Positions 1 through 10,724 of a stretch of 64,000 nt of DNA are shown piece by piece (within the stretch, counting starts at the first letter, position 1; every line of letters begins with the position of its first letter). The stretch spans positions 24,344,165-24,408,164 of the forward strand of contig CM044965.1 of NCBI GenBank assembly GCA_024516035.1, given 5' to 3'. Both the position numbers and the translations under genes were made by a program. The DNA is from Bactericera cockerelli. Taxonomy: Eukaryota > Arthropoda > Insecta > Hemiptera > Triozidae. Under the pieces are notes generated by a model. It saw only the letters and a list, made by a program, of their open reading frames with translations, was not told the origin of the DNA and ran no database searches.

Positions 1-88
1 TGTGCCCCCCCGAGGAGCTGTTGGAGCTGAGGGTTTTGGTTTCCGAGGAGGAGCTGGTGGCGCCGAACATGGGCGCCGACATGCTGTC
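1..88 (-). CDS. robo: roundabout (robo) exon, cytoplasmic tail, partial
   Basis: Last recognisable exon of the minus-strand robo gene; it runs off the left edge. The acceptor is a pyrimidine-rich tract ending CCCCCCACAG just above position 88. The readable frame begins DSMSAPMFGATSSSSETK and is Ser/Thr-rich, as expected for the low-complexity cytoplasmic region after the CC1 motif. Identity rests mainly on position after the exon at 797-1098, because this piece has no diagnostic motif of its own. Confidence 0.6.
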
Positions 89-796
89 CTGTGGGGGGAG
101 AGGGGGAGGGTAAAGGGATTGAAAAGGAATGGTTTTAGCGGTAAGAATGATTTATTATTCCAAGCGACTTCCAAGCTAACAGCCCTACTTATACCAATAC
201 CAAGGAAGCATTTAAAACATTGCCCAAAAGTTAATACCACACTATTGAATTTGGCTACCGGCGAAGCTACACAAAGATAGTTAAATGGTACCTATTACCT
301 TGGGTAATAATCCCACCCTCTGAAATTTATGTAAATAACTTTCAATAAAGAGTTTACTACTGCTACACAATCATAGGTACTACATTTATACACAATAACC
401 GAACTTGGGAGCTTGATGGATAAGTCGGCGGACTTGTAACCTGGAGGCCGGTGGTTCAAGTCCCGCTTTCAGCATAGATTTAGTAAAGCCAGTTTAAGCA
501 GTTGTGATATCACGAAAGTTATCAGCACAAATATGATAACAGGGTTTGGTGGAAGAGATTGCCATGGCAATAACCCCGCCCTTTAGTCAGGACATATGTT
601 TTTATCGATTTTTTCCATTTTATTGTTAATATTGTTTACATTTTTCTATTTTTTTTATATACATAATAATTATTTGTATTGTACATACATACCAATGTAT
701 TTTTATATAATAAAGCATTTAATAATAAAACAGTTCATGTAATAGATATTTAAAAAAAACACGACATAAGGAGACAGATAACAAGCGGATACTCAC
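89..796. other. robo intron with SINE and dispersed repeat
   Basis: Intron between two cytoplasmic exons. It holds a tRNA-derived SINE of the 'GATCGATAAGGCGGCGGACT' family (S2) at about 401-540 on the plus strand. From about 541 to 715 there is a second dispersed repeat (GGAAGAGATT...AATAACCCCGCCC) that recurs at about 4,100-4,265. The remainder is AT-rich with nothing recognisable. Confidence 0.6.
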
Positions 797-1098
797 GGTG
801 GGAGCCCCGTTGATCAGTGTCGTAGTGGCGTAGGGGGTGGGGTTGTACACTTTGCGCGGCAGCCCCGCCCCCGCCTGATGGAAGGTGGTCAAGTTTCTAG
901 AGTCCACCTCCGCGTAGTCGGAGCACTCGGTGGTGGCTCTTCCACCCAACAGCTTGGTCTCCGTGTCGCCGCCGCCGCCGCCCTTCTCGCCGCCCGTGCC
1001 GGCGGACCGCCAACCCCTGTCGATCCAGAGGGTCTCCTTGCCCCCGCCGCCCCCGAGCATGCTCAGCTGGGACAGGTCGCTGGCCGTGACCACGGGGA
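797..1098 (-). CDS. robo: robo exon, cytoplasmic CC0/CC1-like motifs
   Basis: Exon of 302 bp with acceptor CCCTTTCAG and donor ACC|GTGAGT. It encodes the membrane-proximal cytoplasmic domain of Robo. The frame contains TTECSDYAEVDSRNL and then NPTPYATTTLING; the tyrosine-containing PYATTTLI core is the conserved motif of Robo tails that Abl phosphorylates and adaptors bind (family knowledge). A glycine-rich stretch (GGGGGK, GGEKGGGGGD) precedes it. The phase joins correctly to the transmembrane exon at 1434-1559. Confidence 0.88.
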
Positions 1099-1433
1099 CT
1101 GAAAGGGAGGATAGAATAGAATAGAAATTACCTTGTTTATACTGCCGAGGTGAGACTAAAAAGTCCCTTTATTCCAGCAGTCTAAACAAGGATAATCTAT
1201 TATTGAAAATACTAAATATAAATAAATATTGCATTAACATTATTGTTGAAAATGTAATACCACAAAGGGGTACGGACTCTTGAATGTTGCAGACCTCAAA
1301 AGGTATAACTCACAGTATAAAGGTATATCAAAGTAATAACTCACGTGGTATTTGGCCTTTCCACATGTTAAACCAAAAAAAATAATAATAATAACTTCAA
1401 GAGTTGTGGTAAGATTGTTGTAATAAAACTCAC
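1099..1433. other. robo intron
   Basis: Short AT-rich intron. About 1,139-1,190 matches, on the minus strand, the tail of the S1 SINE family (AGTCCCTTTATTCCAGCAGT). Nothing else is recognised. Confidence 0.5.
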
Positions 1434-1559
1434 CACTGAGATGCCCGCAGTCCTTGCCTGTGTTGGCCCTACGCTTGAGGTACATGACGGCTCCCAGGGC
1501 GAATATCACAGTGGAACCGAACGAGATGAGAGCTATCATCAGCCAGGTCTCGTTGTTAC
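1434..1559 (-). CDS. robo: robo exon, transmembrane segment
   Basis: Exon of 126 bp, acceptor CGTTTCCCAG, donor AGTG|GTGAGT. It encodes a single hydrophobic helix (WLMIALISFGSTVIFALGAV) followed by a basic stop-transfer KRR, placing the receptor as type I with the Ig/FN3 part outside the cell. Splice phases on both sides match the neighbouring exons. Confidence 0.85.
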
Positions 1560-1924
1560 CTGGGAAACGGAGAGGAACCATTAGATACCTGACACTGTCG
1601 GGAACAGCACAATGTTTTCTAATATTTTTTTCCCACCTTCAGATTTGTTTCTTCTGAAGTTGAGTATAACCTTATTGTTTTTTTTTTTTAATTATGTTAC
1701 TTAGCATAAAATAATTGTAGATGGAAACAAACAGAAGGTGTTTATATAAAAAATCGATTTCTGTAAGAGAAGGATAAATAACTAAGGTGGTAGTGAATTT
1801 CGCCATTAATTTGAACGCATACTCACTGTCACGTCTGTCACTATGGGTAAAATTAGAAACAAAGGCATGGCCATATTGCTAGGTAATAATACAATTTAAA
1901 CAAAGTCATCAAAATCACTACTGT
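1560..1924. other. robo intron, unannotated part
   Basis: AT-rich intron sequence; no gene seen. It leads into the exon-tail repeat array at 1,925-2,205. Confidence 0.5.
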
Positions 1925-2205
1925 CGTATAGCAACGATACAATGTAATAAACAAACTCTTAAGTAAACAAAATCATTGTTGCTAGGCAACGATACAATGT
2001 AAACAAAGTCATAAGTAAAAAAACTCACTGTCACTAGGCAACGATAATGTTGCTAAGCAACGATACAATGTAAACAAACTCACTGTCGCTAGGCAACGCA
2101 TGGGGGTCCATAACCAGAGTGACAGGCTACAAGGCGGACTATAAACACACTGTTGCTAGGCAACGATAATGTTGCTAGGCAGCGATACAATGTAAACAAA
2201 CTTAC
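1925..2205 (-). repeat. tandem copies of a robo exon 3' tail with splice donor
   Basis: Immediately downstream, in the sense of transcription, of the exon at 2206-2416 lie four to five degenerate copies of its last bases. Plus-strand units read like CACTGTCGCTAGGCAACG, and some continue ATACAATGTAAACAAA. The copy near 2,080-2,140 also retains upstream exon sequence (GTCCATAACCAGAGTGACAGG). Each better unit keeps the CTAGCGACA|GT junction of the true donor. See the finding on exon-tail duplications. Confidence 0.75.
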
Positions 2206-2416
2206 TGTCGCTAGGCAACGCATGGGGCGGAGCATGCGGGTCCATAACCAGAGTGACAGGCGCGGAGTAAGGTCCTTGTCCCGCCCGGGTGTAGGCTACA
2301 ACCCGGGCTGTGTAGACCGCGCCTGAGGTGAGGTTGTTCAGGAGAACTGAGGTGGTGGAAGCGTTGAGAGACATCTGAGCGAGGATCTTGCTGCTGTTGT
2401 AGGCTTTCACTTGAAT
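2206..2416 (-). CDS. robo: robo exon, end of third FN3 domain and juxtamembrane linker
   Basis: Exon of 211 bp, acceptor CATCCTCAG, donor GACA|GTAAGT. It encodes the second half of FN3-3, with the typical G-strand pattern: LLNNLTSGAVYTARVVAYT, then RAGQGPYSAPVTLVMDP. The linker to the transmembrane exon follows. NXS/T glycosylation sites (NSS, NAS, NLT) are present. Its phase continues the exon at 3875-4032. Confidence 0.87.
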
Positions 2417-2449
2417 CTGAGGATGAGAAATAATAATAATAACATCACC

Positions 2450-2638
2450 TTAATTATACTGCTGATTAGGACTATTAAAGTCCCATTATTCCAGCAGTAA
2501 GCCCAAAACATATTATTATGTGGTAAAAATCCCATACGGGAGGATAACTTGTCATGTCCCGGCTGGGTTTCGAACCCACGACCTCTGGAATCTTTGGATT
2601 CACAGAGTGAAGTCTTTACCACTGAGCTACCGGGAGGG
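2450..2638 (-). repeat. SINE, family S1 (tRNA-derived)
   Basis: Minus-strand copy of an abundant SINE whose head reads as a tRNA: GGTAGCTCAGTGGTAAAG A-box and GGGTTCGAAACCCAGCCGGG T-arm. Its body ends CTGCTGGAATAATGGGAC and GGGCAGTATAAATAAGG. Other copies: about 7,486-7,689 (+), 7,926-8,140 (+), 13,720-13,918 (-), 17,355-17,520 (+), and tail fragments at 1,139-1,190, 4,832-4,900 and 17,610-17,716. Confidence 0.8.
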
Positions 2639-2755
2639 TTTTATTTTTTAATATATATCTCCCTTGCCTTTATCCCATATTTAGATTATGTTGTTCTTGG
2701 GGTCGGCATTGTTCAACCTCATGGTTGAGGTAGGGTGGAGCACGTTTATTACGGT

Positions 2756-3053
2756 TGAATGCGATTAGCTCAGTGGTTAAGCACTCGCTTGCCATGCGGA
2801 AGGTCCCGGGTTCGAACCCCCGCGCCGACAAAAATTTGTATTCTTAATTTGGTTACAGTTGTTTGTAAGGGATACCTTCCGGTGCGCTCGTGTTGACCCA
2901 GCACCTAATTGGGAAGTATTGTGTCACTTCTCGCCCATCAGAGGGGAGGCATACTACGGGATGGGCAGGCTACAACACAGACCACAAGCGTCTACAGTAG
3001 CTCCTGTTTCATGGCTACGAAATAAAAACGGCTGTGAAACACTCATCTTTAAA

Positions 3054-3085
<32 letters not shown>
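2756..3085 (+). repeat. full-length SINE, family S5, with poly-A tail
   Basis: The head is tRNA-Gly-like (GCGATTAGCTCAGTGGTTAA, then TTGCCATGCGG and GGGTTCGAACCCC). The body ends TTTCATGGCTACGAAATAAA and a poly-A run of more than 20. The same 3' end recurs at 5,708-5,775 (-) and 56,440-56,505 (+); a minus-strand head lies at about 56,700-56,930. It is not a working tRNA gene: the acceptor stem continues straight into SINE body. Confidence 0.75.
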
Positions 3086-3086
<1 letters not shown>

Positions 3087-3874
3087 CCCTTCCCAACGCC
3101 AAGAAAATTCGAAGAAATTTTCTTCGAAAAGTCTGCACCAACTGGGGATTGAACTCTGGAACTCTGGACTACGATAGTATATTTCTCTAGATAATATATT
3201 TCTATAATTTGTAATCCAAAGGGTAAGGTACTTAGAATACTTAAGCAATTTCCTCTCTGAATATATTTTAGTCCAGTCTTTTTTTTCTTCTTCTTCTTTT
3301 GTGAAATGGCCGATAAAAAAGAAATGGCTGATAATTTCCTGATTTTTTTAAATAAAAAAAGAAGAGGCTGATATTTACTTGAACTTTTCCTTCAAAGAAT
3401 CTTTTTAAATATTTTTTTTTTAAAATAATAACACCCTCTCTTTGTATTTTACTCAATTGTATCTATACTCAAATAAATAAAGAGGTGCTTTGTGAAACTG
3501 TTGGCATAATGGGACTACCTGTCTTGCGCTGACGGTCTAAATACAGCATTACTAGGAAGAGAATGCCAAAGGCATTATTACCAACCTTGATTAGACTTCG
3601 TTTACCTTTAATTAATCCTTTCACTGTACCTGTATATAAGAGTTGTAAATAAAGTTTGATCAAAATTGTTGAATAATAATATACTTATTATTATTATAAA
3701 AAGAATAATAATATACTTAATAATGAATAATAATACAATCTTTTCTAAGAAGCATTTATCATTAGCTTAGGAAAAGAACCTTTGTAAAAATCCAATATTG
3801 TTAATAAATAAATAAAATGTTTAAAATGTTAAAAAAAATGTTGTACTCTCTGTTGTTTAGAGTTGCATGCCCAC

Positions 3875-4032
3875 CTTGTACCCGAGCAGTATTCCGTTGT
3901 GATGCTGAGGAGGGGGCGGGGCCCACTTGACGAACGCGGACGTCAGGTTGAGAACCCCTGCGCTCATGGCCTCAGGGGCGGAGCTAGGCACATCCTCCAG
4001 GGACTGGACGAGCATGGAGTTGCTGGGTTGTC
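3875..4032 (-). CDS. robo: robo exon, start of third FN3 domain
   Basis: Exon of 158 bp, acceptor TATTTCCCAG, donor TACAAG|GTGGGC. It encodes GQPSNSMLVQSLEDVPSSAP followed by the B-strand tryptophan region LTSAFVKWAPPPPQHHNG and ILLGYK. The GQPSNS...EDVPS...P linker is the family hallmark between FN3-2 and FN3-3 of Robo. Phase agrees with both neighbours. Confidence 0.88.
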
Positions 4033-5310
4033 CTGGGAAATAGAAAGAAAGGTTAGTCACCGTTCTCACCTCGCTAGGCGTTGCTTAACTGGTGAGAGTA
4101 AGGGTTGGGTGGAAGAGATTACCATAGGCAATAACCCCGCCCTTTAGGTAGGACATTAACTTCATTCTCTTTTTTTTTCTTGTATATTTGCTTAACCTTT
4201 TTGTTTTCCTTTATTTTTCATTGTATTCTACTGTATATATTTCTTGTTCTACCGAATAAAGCTTTCTATAATAATAATAACTCGTGACAGTAAACATACG
4301 AATAGACATGTTGATAAAAATTACTTGGTATATTTTTTTTTTTTTTACACTTTATTTTTTTTACAAAACAATCATCAACAAAGCTTTTAACAATAAGTTT
4401 AAAAACTTAGAAGTATGTACAAAAAAATAATAAAATGTACAAAAAAATAATAAAAAAGATCAATATTAAATTTTAATTACAATTGTTTTGTAATGCGGGG
4501 CGAAGTTAATGCCTTTGGCATTCTTTGCCACTTAACCCCGGATGTATGGTTTTATTTGTGGTGAAGCACAAGGTCTCTTCACAATTTTTGTGGGTAACGC
4601 AGCATTACTAAGAGCCTCCTTTACTTTTCGATTTATTCTATTACATTAATTATTATTGTCAGTAACTGTAATATGTACAACTTTTCTAGTCAACTTTCTC
4701 TACGTTTTAACTGTGATATTTTACTTGTCTTCTTAAATTTTCTTATTGTGTTTTCTTATTTATATTAATTTTATATTGTTCTATGTAATCAATGTACATT
4801 GGGCTTGACCCGTCAATAAAGAATAAATTAATTACTGCTGTAATAATGGGAGTTTAATAATCCTAATCGGGCAGTATAAATAAGACGATATTATTATTAT
4901 TATTTCTCCCATTATTTCCATCATGTCAACATTTAACACCCTGGAAAATCAACCGGATATTTTCCAGTAGGGAAGAGACCAGCAACAGTTATTGCCCTCA
5001 CAGATGTCACCCGTTGACTTTATATCTGTGTTGTGAAAATGTGTTGTAAATAGTTCAGTAAAATCTAAATTACATGGAAAATTTGTTTATGCAATATTCA
5101 GGTCGATACATTTAAGATTCTGAAGTTGACCTTTATTTTACTTTGAAGGTCAACCTTGGCGAATTTGTTAGTATAACGATATTATCGATAAGTTGTCCGT
5201 CCCCCTAGATGCAATGAACATAAGCTTAGAATTTTTTTGTTTGTGTTGGTGTAGTTGCTTTAATTTTTTTTTTTTTTCGTCCTAAAACTACAAAAACAAA
5301 CCCTCCTCAC
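4033..5310. other. robo intron
   Basis: No gene. It contains a second copy of the dispersed repeat also at 541-715 (about 4,100-4,265), an AT-rich repeat with GAAGTTAATGCCTTTGGCAT near 4,505, and an S1 tail fragment at about 4,832-4,900. Confidence 0.5.
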
Positions 5311-5497
5311 CTTCCACCGTCTTGAAGAAAGGCACCAGGAAGAACTCGTACTTGGTAAACTTGCGCAGATTATTCACCGTGTAGGAAGTCGTGGTGACCG
5401 CGTTCATGACCGTGGCTATGTTGTACTTTTGGGAACCCCCGGACAGGTCTCGGAACCGCACGTAGACCCCCTCCACCCACTCCTGACCATTCAGGAT
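5311..5497 (-). CDS. robo: robo exon, second FN3 domain
   Basis: Exon of 187 bp, acceptor TTGATTCCAG, donor GGAAG|GTGAGG. It encodes the C'-to-G part of FN3-2: GVYVRFRDLSGG, then YTVNNLRKFTKYEFFLVPFF and the start of the KTVEGQPSNS linker. Phase 1 at its 3' end joins the next exon to give the expected Gly. Confidence 0.88.
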
Positions 5498-6368
5498 CTG
5501 GAATCAAGATGCGACACTTGTTTAATAATTCTGTTAAAAAGAGATCTGTATTCTGAAAGAAGCTGTAAAGCTACTGCAAAAAGACTGCAATGAAAAAAAA
5601 AACATAGAAATAAAATCTTGTTAATATACTAAAAAAAAAAAAAAAAACTGCAAAAAGACTGACTATCGAAAACTGACTGTGAAAGTGTGAGAATTACAGT
5701 CTTGTCATGTCCCTTTTTGCATTTATTTTTTTAAGATGAGTGTTTCACAGGCTTTTCATTTCGTAGCCATGAAACAGAAGATACTGAAAAGACTGACTAT
5801 CGAAAACTGAAAAAAAAATGGTGTGACACCACACGACTTTCCTTATCACCACCAATGGTGACTCAACGGTAACAGTTAGCTGAAAATAAATGTCAAATTC
5901 GTAATCAGCACCTCAAAGTCATTGGATTTGATGTGTCACAACTCCCCATCTATGGGAGGTAATGTTACTCGCTGCCGTGGAATGCTTTAATCCATAAGTG
6001 CCCCCTGGGTAGTGCTAAATGAGTAACGATTTCTGGATGCCAAACTGTCTATAAGATCTCCTGGCTGCTTAAATTATTTCAGTGGATATATGATTTTGAA
6101 TAAATTTATCCATACGCTAAAAAAATAAATAAATAACCCCCATCTATGATAAATAATAATTAAAAAAAGTTGGTCTAATCAGGACCCTCGAAATTACCGG
6201 TAAATTTGGACCGGGTTCCAAAAAGTTCAAGATATCTTGAACTTTTTGGTTCTTTTATTGTTCTTTTTTTCAAGATATAGTTCTTTTTTTCTTTTTTATT
6301 GCTGTAAGTTTTTTTATGTGTAGATTTAAGTGTCTTTGTATCTATTAATGAGGACTCCTCCTCGTCAA
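5498..6368. other. robo intron
   Basis: AT-rich intron; two poly-A stretches and a reverse S5 SINE tail at about 5,708-5,775. Nothing else recognised before the pentanucleotide array. Confidence 0.5.
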
Positions 6369-6493
6369 TTAATAAAATAAAATAAAATAAAATAAAATAA
6401 AATAAAATAAAATAAAATAAAATAAAATAAAATAAAATAAAATAAAATAAAATAAAATAAAATAAAATAAAATAAAATAAAATAAAATAAAAT
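6369..6493. repeat. (AAAAT)n pentanucleotide microsatellite
   Basis: About 25 uninterrupted AAAAT/TAAAA units ending only a few bases from the splice donor of the exon at 6501-6728. Read on the minus strand it gives a spurious FILFY-repeat ORF. Confidence 0.95.
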
Positions 6494-6500
6494 ATCTCAC

Positions 6501-6728
6501 CTCCCACGTGATCCTCACGGCGGTGGAGGTGGTCGGAATGAGCTCCCTCAGATTGACCACCCGGGTGCCCAGCCTGGCCCGGGCCTCGTCCAGCGTGTGC
6601 TGGGGCACGGCAGAGTGGAGGCCGAGGGTTCGAGTCACGGGAGACACGGGACTCGGCAGCCCGAGCCCGTGGGAGTTCTCGGCGCGGACCAGGAACATGT
6701 ACGAGGTGTCGGGCTTCAGATCGGGGAC
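6501..6728 (-). CDS. robo: robo exon, end of FN3-1 and start of FN3-2
   Basis: Exon of about 228 bp, acceptor CGCTCCCCAG, donor TGGGAG|GTGAGA. It encodes the end of FN3-1 (PDLKPDTSYMFLVRAENSHG, then LGLPSPVSPV), a linker, and the start of FN3-2 (PTTSTAVRITWE). The AENSHGLG.PSPVS signature is characteristic of Robo. Both phases are 0. Confidence 0.9.
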
Positions 6729-7397
6729 CTGGGGAGCGAAAGGGTTAAACTATTTGAATGATATACTTTAGCAATTCAGGCCTGTTATTATTATTATGAC
6801 ACACAAATCACGATATATATTTTTTTATCCGTACATAAGATACATTAACATCTGGAATAAACCATATTCCTTAGACGTTAACATGTAAGACTGCATTCAA
6901 ATTCAAACTCCAAACTTTCGCAGGATATGCGCCGTCCCCAGAATGACACAGGATTGAACTTCGGACAGGTTGAAAATTCCAGGGATCTTCTTCAGATTTT
7001 CCTCCAATATTATTATTATTATTATGTGACCTGGTTGCAGGGTTTTCAGTGAAACCCTTACAATTGACACTGCGACCTAATTAGATCTATTGTGACCTTC
7101 AGGCCTGTTAGATCTGAACTGATTCTTTAACTGTTAATCCCCCAAAACTGTTCTGAACGGAAATTTTCCACCCAAAATTGCCGCCACAGCTGTGCTACAA
7201 GATTTCTGAAGTAATACCCCTCAGTGGTTCCAGGGTAACAATTAAAGAACATATTTACGTAAATGAAGGGGTTTTTAGACGGTAAAAATCTTTCTCGCTG
7301 GCTCATAGGAATTTACCTGTGCCGGTGTTTGGTGCAAATTTTCCCCTTCTCTGCAAAATAAGTTTGGCTTCGAATACACAACCTTCAAACACTCGCA
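6729..7397. other. robo intron, proximal part
   Basis: AT-rich sequence without recognisable genes or repeats apart from ATT runs. It precedes the duplicated exon-tail/SINE units at 7,398-8,190. Confidence 0.45.
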
Positions 7398-8190
7398 AAT
7401 CACCGTGATACCCATACTCGTAATCCGATTAGCCTCCTTCTCTTTAAAAAAAAAAAAAAAAAAAACACGCACACACAACTCAGTCTGTCCCGGTAGCTCA
7501 GTGGTAAAGGCGGCACACTGTGAAACCAGATATTCCAGAGGTCGCGGGTTCGAAACCCAGCCGGGACAGGACAAGTTATCCTCCCATTTGGGATTTTTAC
7601 CACAAAATAATATGTCTTGGGCTTACTGCTGGAATAATGGGACTTTGATAGTCCTAATTGGGCAGTATAAATAAGGCGATATTATTATTCTATATTTTTA
7701 TTATTATTATAATTATATCTCCCTTGCCTTTATGCCATATTTAGATCATGTTGTTATTGGGGTAGGCATTGTTCAACCTCATGGTTGAGGTAAGATGGAG
7801 CACATTTTTGAACATAAATAGGGCGATATTATTATTATTATAACTCACCGTGATCCCCATACTCGTAATCCGATAAGCCTCCTTCTCTTAAAAAAAAAAA
7901 AAAACACACGCACACACAACTCAGTCTGTCCCGGTAGCTCAGTGGTAAAGGCGGCACTCTGTGAAACCAGATATTACAGAAGTCGCCGGTTCGAAACCCA
8001 GCCGAGACATGACAAGTTATCTTCCCATTTGGGATTTTTACCACATAATAATATGTGCTTGGGCTTACTGCTGGAATAATGGGACTTTAAAAGTCCTAAT
8101 TGGGCAGTAATCAGTTTAAATAAGGCGACATTATTATTATAACTCACCGTGATTCCCGTGCTCGTAATCCGATAAGCCCCCTTCTCTTAA
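7398..8190. repeat. three duplicated robo exon-8 tails interleaved with S1 SINEs
   Basis: At about 7,399-7,444, 7,845-7,889 and 8,139-8,190 the last ~45 bases of the exon at 8257-8600 recur (plus-strand TACTCGTAATCCGAT preceded by TCACCGTGAT). Two keep the ACG|GTGAGT donor; at 7,399 it is degraded. Each is followed on the plus strand by a poly-A or CA run. Complete S1 SINEs at about 7,486-7,689 and 7,926-8,140 sit between them, so exon tail, A-rich tract and SINE were apparently duplicated together. Confidence 0.8.
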
Positions 8191-8192
8191 AA

Positions 8193-8250
<58 letters not shown>
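8193..8250. repeat. (CA)n microsatellite
   Basis: About 27 CA units abutting the splice donor of the exon at 8257-8600. Shorter CA runs follow the two upstream exon-tail copies. Confidence 0.95.
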
Positions 8251-8251
<1 letters not shown>

Positions 8252-8256
8252 CTCAC

Positions 8257-8600
8257 CGTGATCCCCGTGCTCGTAATCCGATGGGCGGCCACCACCCAGC
8301 CCGTCTGCAGGTCCGAGCTAAAATATTCGACCGTGTACCCAATGATGGGCGCCTCCACGTCGCCCCTGGCCTCCAGGCCATGTGCCTCGGGGGGCGCCCA
8401 CCGCAGCTCGACGCTGTGTCGGCTCGTGTTGACGATGACAGGGGCGCCGGGGGGGCGGGGAAAGAGGCGGGGGTCGGGCATGCGGTGGATGGCGTGGGGG
8501 GAGGGGCGGGGCTCCACGGTGAGGGAGGAGGACCAGGAGGTCTCGCCAGACTCGGAGGAGGCGGTGCAGGTGTAGAGGCCCGAGTCTGTCTCCCTCAGGT
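8257..8600 (-). CDS. robo: robo exon, end of Ig5 and start of FN3-1
   Basis: Exon of 344 bp, acceptor TCCCCCCAG, donor ATCACG|GTGAGT. It begins with the Ig5 F-strand cysteine motif DSGLYTCTASSESGETSWSS, continues through a proline-rich linker, then FN3-1 (APVIVNTSRHSVELRWAPP, IIGYTVEYFSSDLQTGWVV). D.G.Y.C.ASSESGET is a clear Robo Ig5 signature. Phases join correctly on both sides. Confidence 0.92.
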
Positions 8601-8733
8601 CTGGGGGGAGGAGGTAAGTGAACATTTTTTTTTTTTTAACAAAAAAATTATAGATGTATTTTACTACAAGGTTTATAACAAATAAACATTAGTATGGAGA
8701 ACACGGGTGTCGTATTATTTCCGATGGGGGGGG

Positions 8734-8799
8734 GAGAGAGAGAGAAGGAGAGAGGGAGGAAGAGAGGGAGAGAGAGAGAGAGAGAGGCGAGAGAGAGGG

Positions 8800-8830
<31 letters not shown>

Positions 8831-8900
8831 TAAGAAAGAGGAGAGAGAGAGGAGAGAGAGAAGAGAGAGAGAGGAGAGAGAGAGGAGAGAGAGAAGAGAG
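8734..8900. repeat. (GA)n-rich purine tract
   Basis: Strand-asymmetric GAGA/GGAGA simple repeat. It generates spurious basic (+) and Ser/Leu-rich (-) ORFs. Confidence 0.95.
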
Positions 8901-8999
8901 AGTGAGTCAATTCCCTAGTCTCCCCCATTACCTACGCCATGATTTAAAAAAAGTACAAAGTTTTCTATATTTAGTCGATTTCAAAGTCAAATTATAATA

Positions 9000-9213
9000 A
9001 TCATAATAATACTCTTTAGTGGTAAAAGTAACCACCAGGCAAGGTTAATGCTCAAAGCATTTTCCACCAACTAACTTTCATAGTCTTATTATTATGTGGT
9101 CATAAACTCAAACTAATGAGGAAAAATTCATGCACTGGGTGAGATTCGAACCAACGGATCGCTACGCTACCTGGATTACCAGACTAGCGCGTTAACCACT
9201 TGACTACCAGTGC
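9000..9213 (-). repeat. SINE, family S3
   Basis: Minus-strand copy of a tRNA-derived SINE with head GTAGTCAAGTGGTTAACGCG, CTAGTCTGGTAATCCAGGTA and GGTTCGAATCCCACCCAGTG. The body continues CATGAATTTTTCCTCATTAA and TGAGCATTAACCTCGCC. Other copies: about 16,983-17,200 (+), 49,343-49,540 (+), 52,593-52,945 (+, interrupted) and 56,935-57,152 (-). Confidence 0.8.
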
Positions 9214-9273
9214 ACAAATTTACCTCTCTGTGATGAAAAATAACCTCTTTATTATTATTATTATTATTATTTA

Positions 9274-9425
9274 GCCGACCTCAATAGCTTGATCGATAAG
9301 GCGGCGGACTTGTAACCTGGAGGTCGGTGGTTCAAGTCCCGGTTTCAGCGTGGATTTAGTAAAGGGAGTTTGAGTAGTTGTGATATATCACGATTGCGAT
9401 TAACACAAATATGATAACTTGAACT
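9274..9425 (+). repeat. SINE, family S2
   Basis: tRNA-derived SINE: head CTTGATCGATAAGGCGGCGG, ACTTGTAACCTGGAGGTCGG, TGGTTCAAGTCCCGG; body AGATTTAGTAAAGCGAGTTT and GTGATATCACGAAAGTGAT; end ACACAAATATGATAACTT. It is the most frequent family here; further copies are listed at 401, 12,229, 25,811, 48,949, 50,228-51,402, 53,808 and 54,120. Confidence 0.8.
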
Positions 9426-9826
9426 TAAATAACCTCTTTAGGAGAGAGAAAAAAATCCTATGGCACTCCTATGAAAAACTTCTGGCATTCTATTCAGCAA
9501 CACCCAAACATAATGTATTACCTTAAGGACTTTAGGTAATACATTATGTAGATTTTCACTAATCTAGGTCAGTTCCAGTAGCAACACTTGTCCCATTATA
9601 ACAATACACCCGGGTCCCATTAGCCATTAAAGCACACACATGGTCCCATTATAACTTTGACCCTGTTATGACATCTCGTTACAAGTTTCGTCTAAACTTA
9701 TACAGGGTGGTTCAATTTTTTTTTGTTTTTATTATTATTATGATTCAACACTTTATTAGATATAAATGGACATACCTATGTACAGTACAAATAATTATTT
9801 TAACAATGAAAAAAATGGAAACAATA

Positions 9827-10724
9827 TACAGGGTCTTCATAAAGTCTCACCCAGGCCTAGGTTTCTCGAAAACGACTCAGAATATCAAAAAACGCAAAAA
9901 CCCGTATTCCTTTATATTTAAGGGGATTAATTTTCAGCCAAAAAATTTTTGCCTACACGACCCCAGTCAGGCTGGGCATGGACCAACTTTAAAATCTTAA
10001 ATAGAATGGTATGTCTTGTGGCATATTGTTTTAAAGGTCTTATTGAGAGAAGTTCATTACAATGAATTTCAGTGTGCTACGATTTACCGTTCTTGAGATG
10101 GATATTACGCAGGTCGGACGTCCTGCGTAATATCCATATATTTTGACCTATAACTCGTTAACCGTAAATTATGGAGAAAATTTTTCTTGTTAATAATAAC
10201 TCCTTATGACAAGACCTTTCGAACAAGTTATAACTCGACATACTCTGTTGATGTTAGTTTCTGGTCGGTTTCGTCAGCCAGCCGGACGAACAGTCGAAAA
10301 AAATTTAACGAAAAAACAAATCAAGTTTTAACTTGTTCGAAAGTTCTTGCCATAAGGAGTTATTATTAACAAGAAAAATTTTCTCCATAATTTACGGTTA
10401 ACGAGTTATAGGTCAAAATATATGGATATTACGTAGGACGTCCGACCCTGTATCTCAAGAACGGTAAATCGTAGCACACTGAAATTCATTGTAATGAACT
10501 TCTCTCAATAAGACCTTTAAAACAATATGCCACAAGACATACCATTCTATTTAAGATTTTAAAGTTGGTCCATGCCCAGCCTGACTGGGGCCGTGTAGGC
10601 AAAAAAAAATTGGCTGAAAATCAATCCCCTTAAATATAAAGGAATACGGGTTTTTGCATTTTTTGATATTCTGAGTCGTTTTCGAGAAACCTAGGCCTGG
10701 GTGAGACTTTATGAAGACCCTGTA
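9827..10724. mobile_element. ~0.9-kb foldback (long inverted repeat) element
   Basis: Two arms of roughly 400 bases are near-perfect reverse complements. The left begins CAGGGTCTTCATAAAGTCTC and the right ends GAGACTTTATGAAGACCCTG. Internal landmarks such as GATGGATATTAC..., GTTAACGAGTTATAGGTCAA and TAACTCCTTATG are mirrored. A short central spacer is about 10,220-10,330. TA lies at both outer ends, so a TA target duplication is possible. No coding capacity. An outer ACAGGGT pair at about 9,703 and 10,806 hints at a host element. Confidence 0.75.

Larger units (their letters stand above)
2417..3874. other. robo intron
   Basis: Besides the S1 copy and the full S5 SINE listed separately, it holds a poly-A run, a fragment about 3,090-3,180 resembling the middle of the S4 SINE head in reverse, and a dispersed repeat about 3,470-3,610 (GAGGTGCTTTGTGAAACTGT) that recurs near 52,780. 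The rest is AT-rich with no gene. Confidence 0.55.

Noticed and set aside
2756..2830. tRNA gene (Gly-like cloverleaf with A and B boxes)
   Set aside because: It continues into a ~300-bp body with a poly-A tail whose 3' end recurs elsewhere; it is a SINE head. The same applies to the tRNA-like heads of families S1-S4, S6 and S7.
6175..6698. FILFY-repeat protein extension of robo
   Set aside because: It is read-through of the exon into the (AAAAT)n microsatellite past a good GTGAGA donor.
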